Positions 8,156 to 14,827 of a DNA stretch of 64,000 bases are shown here, piece after piece. Location: NCBI GenBank assembly GCA_014385265.1, contig JACRTJ010000013.1, positions 62,001 to 126,000 on the forward strand, in the 5' to 3' direction. Both the position numbers and the translations under genes were made by a program. The notes below the pieces were generated by a model. The model did no database searches. It was given only the letters and a program-made list of their open reading frames with translations, and was not told where the DNA came from. The DNA comes from Enterocloster hominis (ex Liu et al. 2021). Lineage in GTDB: Bacteria; Bacillota; Clostridia; Lachnospirales; Lachnospiraceae. How positions within the stretch are numbered: the first letter of the stretch is position 1; each line of letters begins with the position of its first letter.

Positions 8156-9277
8156 TTATCTGCACCGGAAGGAATGAAAATATCCATATCCGCATAATAC
8201 ATTATAATATCCATTCAGACTTTTTTCGACACATTCGTCTCCACAATCCACATGTAATGTGTGTCCAGGAATCGAGATCAGTTTTGATTCCGGTGCGATC
8301 ACCTGGATATTTTCTTTTCCCACGACCTTTAAAATGCGGGCGCTGAACTGATGATTTCCTCTTCCAAAAATAAATCCCTGTCCCCCAATGGGGGAAACTA
8401 TGATCCGGACAGGATTCCCAGAAGTTATCTCCCACAGTTCCTCTTCCGTCACGTCTTTTTTTACCAATTTTTTATTTCGGACCAGATCAACGCCCAGAAG
8501 CTCATAGTCAATTCCAAGGAATCTGGAAATGCACTTGGCAGTAGATCCCGATCCAATGGCATAAAATACATCATCTTCCATTTTTTCTTCCAGATATGCA
8601 GCGATCCCTCCCATCTGGTCATTTTCAGAAGAAAAACCGCTCTGTTTCATGTTCTGGACATAGGATGGTTCGTATGGGACTCTGAGCGAACCATAAAGCT
8701 TTGAAGAAACACGTTCCTTCCTGTATTCATCCTCATTCAGATCCACTACCTCCCGTTCCGACATGGATACGGGAAGTCCCTGGGCTACCATAGCCGCCAT
8801 GGCCCCGGCTGCTTCCGGCGTAAGCCCAAACACAGCAGACTGGATCTTCACTCCTGCAGGAATCCCCAGGACCGGAACGCGTTCTCCAACAGCCTGGCAT
8901 ATATTTCTGGCGGTTCCGTCTCCTCCTGCAAACAGAAGAAGATCTGCTCCTTTTTCCGCTATGATCGCTGCCGCAGCCACTGTGTCATTTTCTGTGGTCT
9001 CTTTCCCGCTTTCATAAACTGGCGTATAGGAGAAACCCATTTTTTCACAGAGCGCGGCACCCATAACCCCGGAAACCGTAAGAAACTGGATCTGGCCCGA
9101 ATACGGCATCAGCTTTGCCAGCGCTCTCTCCGTCTTTTTCAGCGATTCCGGCCTGGCGCCTCTCTCCCTGGCCTTATCGAGCGTTTCCTTCCCATCGGTT
9201 CCCTTTAAGGCTACCTTTCCGCCCATGCCTGCAATGGGATTGATCACCAGCCCGATCACCGCCTTACGGTCTTCCAT
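8156..9277 (-). CDS. ATP-NAD kinase / AcoX-like protein
   Basis: This 373-residue protein has the NAD-kinase/diacylglycerol-kinase fold: LVINPIAGMGG at the N-terminus, the nucleotide-binding FAGGDGTARNI near residue 118 and VLGIPAGVKIQSAVFG near residue 135. It resembles the COG3199 (AcoX-type) branch, not the housekeeping PpnK branch. Proteins of this branch often lie beside catabolic genes such as those for acetoin or glycine reductase, with poorly defined roles. Its start overlaps the end of the GcvPB-like gene by 14 bases, which indicates tight coupling. A role in NADP supply for the pathway's SDR dehydrogenase is plausible but is inference. Confidence 0.8.
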   Translation of the reverse strand: MEDRKAVIGLVINPIAGMGGKVALKGTDGKETLDKARERGARPESLKKTERALAKLMPYSGQIQFLTVSGVMGAALCEKMGFSYTPVYESGKETTENDTVAAAAIIAEKGADLLLFAGGDGTARNICQAVGERVPVLGIPAGVKIQSAVFGLTPEAAGAMAAMVAQGLPVSMSEREVVDLNEDEYRKERVSSKLYGSLRVPYEPSYVQNMKQSGFSSENDQMGGIAAYLEEKMEDDVFYAIGSGSTAKCISRFLGIDYELLGVDLVRNKKLVKKDVTEEELWEITSGNPVRIIVSPIGGQGFIFGRGNHQFSARILKVVGKENIQVIAPESKLISIPGHTLHVDCGDECVEKSLNGYYNVLCGYGYFHSFRCR

Positions 9278-10823
9278 GCTGCTTCAGATAGGACCGCCAT
9301 GTAACCGCCAGCTGGTCCACGGTTTCAATATGATCATTTTCCAACGCTGAAATGGGACCATTATGAGGCGCCGTCAGAACTACCTCCGGAGTACTGTATG
9401 CTTCGTCGCTGATTTTCTTCAGTGCCGCCACATATTCGTCAATATCAGCCTTTGAATAGGACTCCGTAGGCTCCGGCGTATATGGCTCCGGTACGATCAG
9501 CGGATGATGGCTCGGGAAAAATCTCTGGAATCCGAAATCCAGCATATGGCGGTTCACATGCTCTGCATCCACTCCGGTTTCCTGTAAAAGCGTTTCAAAG
9601 CTATACCGCACCTGCTCCAGGCGGTTGGGAGCTTCCTCTGCCCATGACATGGAGATACCGCGTACTTCATTCAATACCCGCTTCATCATGTAATTGTTAT
9701 TAAGGATCGCCGTCTCCGCGACAGCTTTCAGTCCATCCACTCCAAGGCTCATAACCCAGGAGTATGCCCGCAGTACAGCTGCCAGGCTTCCCTGGAACTG
9801 ACGGATCTTTCCCACCGAGCTTTCATCGTCATAATCTGTGTAATATCTGGTTCCATCGAACCGTACCCTGGGTCTGGGGAGATATTTCTCCAGTTCCGCG
9901 CTGACACACTGGGCTGCACAGCCGGGTCCCATGCATGCATGGGGGGACGCAAACGCTTTATGGAGATTAAAGTGACACATATCGGCTCCCAGCTCTTTGG
10001 CGCGTACAAGCCCGAAAAGCCCGTTATAATCAGCCATATCACAGACACATAATCCGCCCGCCTCATGGACCACATCCACAAATTCACGGATAATGGGATT
10101 AAACACTCCGGTGTCCTCTGGATTTGTAATAAAAATTCCAGCGGTTTTCTCTGATACCACAGCCTTCAGATTTTCCAGGCTGGGATAGCCATTCTCATCC
10201 GGGTAAAGACTGATCACCTCAAACCCCTTTGTCGCAGGGGCCGCACTGTCCAGAGGGTGCGACAGGATGGTGGTGATGATCTGGGTCCTCTGATCCGCCT
10301 CGCCTTTATCCTCAAAGTATTTCTTTAACACAGCCGCATTGGCGTAAATTCCCTGTCCGCCGCCGCCAGCCTGAAAGGAAACAGCATCCAGACCAGAAAT
10401 TTCCTTCATGATCTGTTCAAAATCATATATGATTTTCAAGATTCCCTGAGCCGTGTCATCATCCTGATATGGGTGCATCTCTGTAAACTTAGAAGAGCGG
10501 ACAAACTGTTCATTGATTTTGGGGCTGTATTTCATAGTACAGGTACCCAGACCGATATCAATATTAATATCCTGGCCGATGGTCTCCTGGGACAGTCGGA
10601 GATAATGACGCAGTACCTGTGGCTGGGCCATTTCTGGCAGTGCAGGGCTTTTCTGTCTTTTCAGATGATCTGGGATAAGATCTGACACATCTCCTGTCAC
10701 TGGCATCGCCTTCTGGGACACATCTGGAAACAGAATGCTGCGGCTTCCCGGCACGCTCTGTTCAAAGATCACTGGCTCATCCCATTTTGCTTCATGGAAA
10801 TTGCGTAATTTCGGATCTGACAT
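9264..10823 (-). CDS. Divergent glycine dehydrogenase (decarboxylating) subunit 2-like PLP enzyme
   Basis: This 519-residue protein has the GcvPB layout. IGLGTCTMKYSPKINE is near residue 90, the PLP lysine is in NLHKAFASPH (Lys289), and EPTESYSKADIDEYVAAL is near the C-terminus. It is atypical where glycine decarboxylases are conserved. The usual AAGAHGE motif is GGGGQGI, so the histidine expected to stack on PLP is a glutamine. The usual HGGGGPG after the lysine is HACMGPG. No gcvH or gcvT gene accompanies it in the window. It probably pairs with the product of the upstream gene (four-base gap) and may act on an amino acid other than glycine; that last point is inference. Confidence 0.78.
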   Translation of the reverse strand: MSDPKLRNFHEAKWDEPVIFEQSVPGSRSILFPDVSQKAMPVTGDVSDLIPDHLKRQKSPALPEMAQPQVLRHYLRLSQETIGQDINIDIGLGTCTMKYSPKINEQFVRSSKFTEMHPYQDDDTAQGILKIIYDFEQIMKEISGLDAVSFQAGGGGQGIYANAAVLKKYFEDKGEADQRTQIITTILSHPLDSAAPATKGFEVISLYPDENGYPSLENLKAVVSEKTAGIFITNPEDTGVFNPIIREFVDVVHEAGGLCVCDMADYNGLFGLVRAKELGADMCHFNLHKAFASPHACMGPGCAAQCVSAELEKYLPRPRVRFDGTRYYTDYDDESSVGKIRQFQGSLAAVLRAYSWVMSLGVDGLKAVAETAILNNNYMMKRVLNEVRGISMSWAEEAPNRLEQVRYSFETLLQETGVDAEHVNRHMLDFGFQRFFPSHHPLIVPEPYTPEPTESYSKADIDEYVAALKKISDEAYSTPEVVLTAPHNGPISALENDHIETVDQLAVTWRSYLKQHGRP

Positions 10824-10827
10824 TTCC

Positions 10828-12210
10828 TTACTCCTCCTTTGATAAAATCTTCTTTAAAGCTTCTGCCAGCGTATCAATATCGGAAAAATCTGTTTTCTCG
10901 GTAACGCAGACCAGCATGGACTGTCCCATAGAAGGCATCTGCCGGCTCAGATCATATCCTCCAAAGATCCTGTATTTCAGAAGTTCTTTGTTGATCTCGG
11001 CAACGGTCTTTCCTGTGCCGTCCACATTGATGACAAATTCCATAAATCCTCTGCTTTCTTTGTATGGCAGACGGATCCCCTCCACTGTTTCCAGCTTTTT
11101 CTGCGCATAATTGCATTTATAGAGGATATTTTCCCCCATTTCCTTCATGCCTTCCGGTCCCATGACCGCCAGGTAAACAGCCGCTGTCACAGCCCACAGG
11201 CCCACACAGGTTCCCAGGTACTCAACGGCTTTTTCCCTGACGTAGTAGCTGGTCCTCTCGGGAAGGGCTCTGGCATATCCAAATTCTCCTTTTGAATTCT
11301 TAAATATACTGTATAAATGATGGGGATAGTTCATCACATACTGCTCTTCCTGCCTTGTTGCCAGATATCCGCCTAATCCCCCTCCATAGCTCATATGGAT
11401 CCCCAGCGGCTGGATATCTCCACATGCAATATCTGCCCCATAATCCGCTGGTGCGGAAATGATCCCCAGCGAAGCCGGATCCGCATATACAATGTACTGT
11501 GCACCAGCTTCATGGGCTAAGCATCCGATCTCTTTGCACTGCTCCTCAAAAAATCCAAGGAAGGACGGATTCTGAATAAATACACAGGAAACATCATCGG
11601 ATAATTTTCCCTTCAGATCCTCCAGATCAATCTGTCCGTTTTCCAGAGGCCTGACTTTTATCAGATCCATTCCCTCACAATAACATTCCAGCTGTGACAG
11701 GAGATTGGGATTCATCGTTTCCGGGATCAGCACCTTTTTCCTATGATTGATTCTGTGTGACATCATAACTGCTGTGGAAGCGGCCTGCCCTCCGTCATAT
11801 GTGGGGAAGCTGACAACATCCATATTCAGCAGTTCCCCCATCATACTGGTAAACTCAAAGAATGTCTGGAGCTTTCCATGATCCGCATAAGTGTCGCCGC
11901 TGTACGCCGTAAGGAATTCAGATCTTCCATTTATTTCATCACATACTGCGGGTACATAATGGTTGTAGCATCCTGCCCCCAGGAAGCTTATGTTTTCATC
12001 ACAGGTGCTGTCCTTCATTAAAATACTGTCCACATGCTTTTTCAGATCCATTTCCGATGTAAAAGGTTCTGGAAGATCCAGCGGCCGTTTCATTCTCACT
12101 TCATCAGGAATGAATGCATAGATTTCTTCCACTGACTCCGCTCCAATGAAGTCCAGCATTTCCTTACGGACCGCTTCGTTGGAGTTAGGAATATAAGGAT
12201 AATGCAGCAT
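10828..12210 (-). CDS. Divergent glycine dehydrogenase (decarboxylating) subunit 1-like protein
   Basis: This 460-residue GcvPA-like protein has recognisable family features: an N-terminal MLHYPYIPNSNEAVRKEML region, FLGAGCYNHYVPA near residue 90, SFPTYDGGQAASTAVMMSH and QPLGIHMSYGGGLGGYLA. The segment that in true GcvPA reads REKATSNICTNQ is replaced by VREKAVEYLGTCVGLWA, which points to altered function. GGAGGAAAAATTCA precedes the ATG. It sits between the SDR dehydrogenase gene and the GcvPB-like gene with short gaps, so the two P-protein halves should be co-translated and form a heterodimer. The reaction catalysed is unknown. Confidence 0.78.
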   Translation of the reverse strand: MLHYPYIPNSNEAVRKEMLDFIGAESVEEIYAFIPDEVRMKRPLDLPEPFTSEMDLKKHVDSILMKDSTCDENISFLGAGCYNHYVPAVCDEINGRSEFLTAYSGDTYADHGKLQTFFEFTSMMGELLNMDVVSFPTYDGGQAASTAVMMSHRINHRKKVLIPETMNPNLLSQLECYCEGMDLIKVRPLENGQIDLEDLKGKLSDDVSCVFIQNPSFLGFFEEQCKEIGCLAHEAGAQYIVYADPASLGIISAPADYGADIACGDIQPLGIHMSYGGGLGGYLATRQEEQYVMNYPHHLYSIFKNSKGEFGYARALPERTSYYVREKAVEYLGTCVGLWAVTAAVYLAVMGPEGMKEMGENILYKCNYAQKKLETVEGIRLPYKESRGFMEFVINVDGTGKTVAEINKELLKYRIFGGYDLSRQMPSMGQSMLVCVTEKTDFSDIDTLAEALKKILSKEE

Positions 12211-12225
12211 TGAATTTTTCCTCCT

Positions 12226-13020
12226 TTATGCGTGTAAAATATCAAATGTTTCTGGAAGGGTGCTCCCTCCGTCAATGACCATTTCAGTTCCTGTGATATA
12301 TTTTGCTTCATCTGAAGCCAGAAAAGCGACCAGATCCCCAATTTCATCGATATCACACAATCTTTTTAAGGGAATAAAACCAGCCATATCCCTAAGTGCG
12401 CTTTCCGGATCTTCTGGCCTGCTGTCTGCGGCTACCTGTTCAACCTTTGGAGTCCGTACCCACCCCGGAAGGACCGCATTAACAGTAATACCATACGGAC
12501 CGGCTTCATATGCCAGAGCTTTTGTAAAACTCGATACCGCACCTTTTGTAAGTGCATAAGTCGTCTGCCCTTCGTCAACGACTCTGGTTCCTGTTACTGA
12601 GGATGTGTTGATGATCCTTCCATATTTTTCCTTCAGCATATATGGATAAACGGCTTTTGTCATATTCCATACTCCAAGGATATTGACTCCCATAATGAAA
12701 TCTCTGGTCTTCACATCCAGGTTTTCAAATCTCACCCTGCGGTTGACTCCCGCATTGTTATGAAGTATATCGATCTTACCATATTTTTCTATGATCCCAT
12801 CTGCCATTTTCTGGACATCCTCCAGGCTGCTCACATCCACACGGAAATGATCCGCTTTATATCCCATATTTCGGATCTCTTCTGCTGCCAAAGCGACACT
12901 TTCAGAAAAATCCACCAGGATTACGGTCGCTCCATGCTTTGCCATGACCTTCGCGCATCCATACCCGATTCCCTGGGCTGCCCCTGTGACAACTGCAATT
13001 TTTCCATCCAGTTTTCCCAT
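12226..13020 (-). CDS. SDR-family NAD(P)-dependent oxidoreductase
   Basis: This is a short-chain dehydrogenase of 264 residues. The Rossmann motif is VVTGAAQGIG (about residues 10-19), then NNAGV near residue 90 and the catalytic Ser-Tyr-Lys set in SSVTGTR and YALTKGA. The C-terminal GTEMVIDGGSTLP is typical of the family. I start it at 13020 because AGGAGG lies 11 bases upstream and the product begins MGKLDGKIAVVTG, as in homologues; a longer in-frame extension to 13203 has no family similarity. It is the first gene of the eight-gene operon and directly follows the MocR boxes. It probably oxidises or reduces a hydroxy/keto intermediate of the pathway. Confidence 0.88.
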   Translation of the reverse strand: MGKLDGKIAVVTGAAQGIGYGCAKVMAKHGATVILVDFSESVALAAEEIRNMGYKADHFRVDVSSLEDVQKMADGIIEKYGKIDILHNNAGVNRRVRFENLDVKTRDFIMGVNILGVWNMTKAVYPYMLKEKYGRIINTSSVTGTRVVDEGQTTYALTKGAVSSFTKALAYEAGPYGITVNAVLPGWVRTPKVEQVAADSRPEDPESALRDMAGFIPLKRLCDIDEIGDLVAFLASDEAKYITGTEMVIDGGSTLPETFDILHA

Positions 13021-13092
13021 TTGCTTCTTTTCCTCCTGCATTTCTATTATATATTTTAGATAATTCTCATTTGTTTTTATCTCTATTTTTAT

Positions 13093-13122
13093 TGTATATG
13101 CACAATCCTTTTTTGTTCCCAA
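13093..13122 (-). promoter_or_regulatory. Promoter of SDR/GcvP-like/TRAP operon
   Basis: On the minus strand, TTGGGA (13117-13122) is followed by an 18-base spacer and TATACA (13093-13098). Both boxes match consensus at 4/6, as expected for a promoter that needs an activator. The -35 overlaps the proximal MocR box. Confidence 0.5.
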
Positions 13123-13150
13123 CCAAATTACAAAAAAATACCAACCAAAT
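13119..13150 (-). promoter_or_regulatory. Putative MocR operator: two direct repeats
   Basis: CCAACCAAAT occurs at 13119-13128 and again at 13141-13150 in the same orientation, exactly 22 bases (two helical turns) apart. MocR/GabR/PdxR-type regulators are known to bind direct repeats, one overlapping the target -35, which is the layout seen here. The likely binder is the product of the gene ending at 13225. Confidence 0.6.
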
Positions 13151-13169
13151 ATATCGGTTTTTAGACAAT

Positions 13170-13215
13170 AAAAGAACTGCTGTGATTGCAATTTTACAAA
13201 CACAACAGTTCTTTT
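13170..13215 (-). terminator. Terminator of mocR-type gene
   Basis: Fifteen-base arms (AAAAGAACTGCTGTG and CACAACAGTTCTTTT) pair with one wobble around a 16-base loop, ten bases past the regulator's stop codon. It separates the regulator from the operon promoter. Confidence 0.6.
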
Positions 13216-13224
13216 CCTTTTATT

Positions 13225-14703
13225 TTAATTTAAATTTAACCGCCGGATTATATCCGACAAATGCACCATTCCCGACTCCATCTCCTCTTCGCCCAGAAAA
13301 CCGTAGCTGAGACGGATACAGGAAGAACAATCTGCATCATAAATACTTCCTGGAGGAACCAGGATCTTTTCTTTCAGTGCGCTCTCAAACACCTGCTGGG
13401 CCAGAACCTTCCCCTTCAGCCGCAGCCATATAAAGAAACCTCCCGATGGAAAATTCCAGACAGCCAGATCAGAAAAATACCTTTCCAGAAGCTGGCCCAT
13501 CTGGTCTCTCCTTTCCCTCAGGGAATCTCTTATATTTTTCAGACCCTCTTCATAAAGTCCGCTCTCAAATAATTTCTGGGCGATCTGCTGGGACAGGGAG
13601 CTTACGCCGTAATCCATCTGCATCTTCACATCTGCGAGACGCCGTATGACACCCTCAGGCGCCACGACCCATCCAACTCTGAGGCCAGGAGAAAAACATT
13701 TTGACATGCTTCCAATATAAATCACATTATTGTTCCCATCCAAAGACTTCAAAGGAGGCGGAGGCACCTCGTCCAGCCACAGGTCATACAGAGTATCATC
13801 CTCTATGACAGGTATATTATTTTTTAAACAGCACATAAGAAGCTCTTTTCGCCTCTCCAGAGGCATGGTCCTTCCCGTTGGATTCTGAAACGTGGGAATT
13901 GTGTAAAGCAGTGCCGTTCCCTGAGAAGTTCCTGGAATCATCCAGGGCAGGATCCCGCTCCTGTCCATGGGAACCGGAACCAGATAAGACCCTGTGGACT
14001 GGAAAATATTCAGAGATTCCAGATAGGAGGGGCTTTCCACATAAACCCTGGATTTCGGAGGTACCATCCCCGAAGCGATCAGGTGAAGCGCCTGTAACGC
14101 TCCTGACGTTATCAGTATATTAGAAATCGGTACTTCGATCCCCTTGCCCTTTAAATAACTCTGGATGGCTGTTCTCAGCCCTGGAGAACCGTAGGGATTG
14201 GAATAATTAAGTTCCAGGTCCTTTTCAGAAAGATGATCCAGCGCCCTCTTTACCAGCCCTTGCTGAATGATATCCGGCGACAGCTCCCCCGTACACATCC
14301 GGATATACCCCGGTTCAAATTCAAACCGATTGATCAGCTGGACGGCTGAGTGATTGGAATAAAAATTCCCCGCATCAACATAATTTTTCCAATGAGAGGA
14401 ATCCGCATGCATCATATGCAGCCAGCTGTCCCGGGTTACCTTCGTCCCCCCGCCATAGCTCGTTTCCAGAAGTCCCATGGAGATCAGTTCTGCAATGGCT
14501 TCTACTACCGTGCTTCGATTTACGTCGAATTCCCTGGCTAGCTGACGCTGGGAGGGCACGTTCTGTCCTCCAGTCCAATTTCCGGTGGAGATATTGTCTG
14601 TAAAATATGTGACGATCTGTGCATACAAAGGAACATCCAGATTCTTGTTCGGCTTCCAGTCAATCGTAACAGTCTCTGCCGCTTTCTTATTGAAAGAGGA
14701 CAA
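13225..14703 (-). CDS. MocR-type GntR regulator with aminotransferase-like domain
   Basis: This 492-residue regulator joins an N-terminal GntR winged helix (about residues 15-85: PLYAQIVTYFTDNI, VPSQRQLAREFDVNRSTV) to a fold-type I aminotransferase domain. GSMSKCFSPGLRVGWV carries the expected PLP lysine. Such proteins sense PLP or an amino-acid adduct of it. The start is a TTG with a strong AGGAGG seven bases upstream. It lies on the same strand just before the SDR/GcvP-like operon, with a terminator and direct-repeat boxes between, so it is probably that operon's activator. This fits a pathway built around a PLP enzyme and an amino-acid-like effector. Confidence 0.88.
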   Translation of the reverse strand: MSSFNKKAAETVTIDWKPNKNLDVPLYAQIVTYFTDNISTGNWTGGQNVPSQRQLAREFDVNRSTVVEAIAELISMGLLETSYGGGTKVTRDSWLHMMHADSSHWKNYVDAGNFYSNHSAVQLINRFEFEPGYIRMCTGELSPDIIQQGLVKRALDHLSEKDLELNYSNPYGSPGLRTAIQSYLKGKGIEVPISNILITSGALQALHLIASGMVPPKSRVYVESPSYLESLNIFQSTGSYLVPVPMDRSGILPWMIPGTSQGTALLYTIPTFQNPTGRTMPLERRKELLMCCLKNNIPVIEDDTLYDLWLDEVPPPPLKSLDGNNNVIYIGSMSKCFSPGLRVGWVVAPEGVIRRLADVKMQMDYGVSSLSQQIAQKLFESGLYEEGLKNIRDSLRERRDQMGQLLERYFSDLAVWNFPSGGFFIWLRLKGKVLAQQVFESALKEKILVPPGSIYDADCSSCIRLSYGFLGEEEMESGMVHLSDIIRRLNLN

Positions 14704-14761
14704 ATCTACCCCTCCTCTGTCCTTTTTTATGATCCATCCGCCGGATGCAATGTCTGCTTTG

Positions 14762-14795
14762 AAAAAAGGGGCTCTGGCCCAACAGCCAGAACCCC
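14762..14795 (-). terminator. Terminator of ppdK
   Basis: The arms GGGGCTCTGGC and GCCAGAACCCC pair with one wobble. On the minus strand TTTTTTC follows. It lies 33 bases after the ppdK stop codon. Confidence 0.9.
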
Positions 14796-14827
14796 CTCTA
14801 TTTTTTCACCTTACGGTGATCCCAATC

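Noticed and set aside
13021-13203. N-terminal extension of the SDR gene
   Set aside because: It would run through the promoter and MocR boxes; the internal ATG at 13020 has AGGAGG and the family N-terminus.
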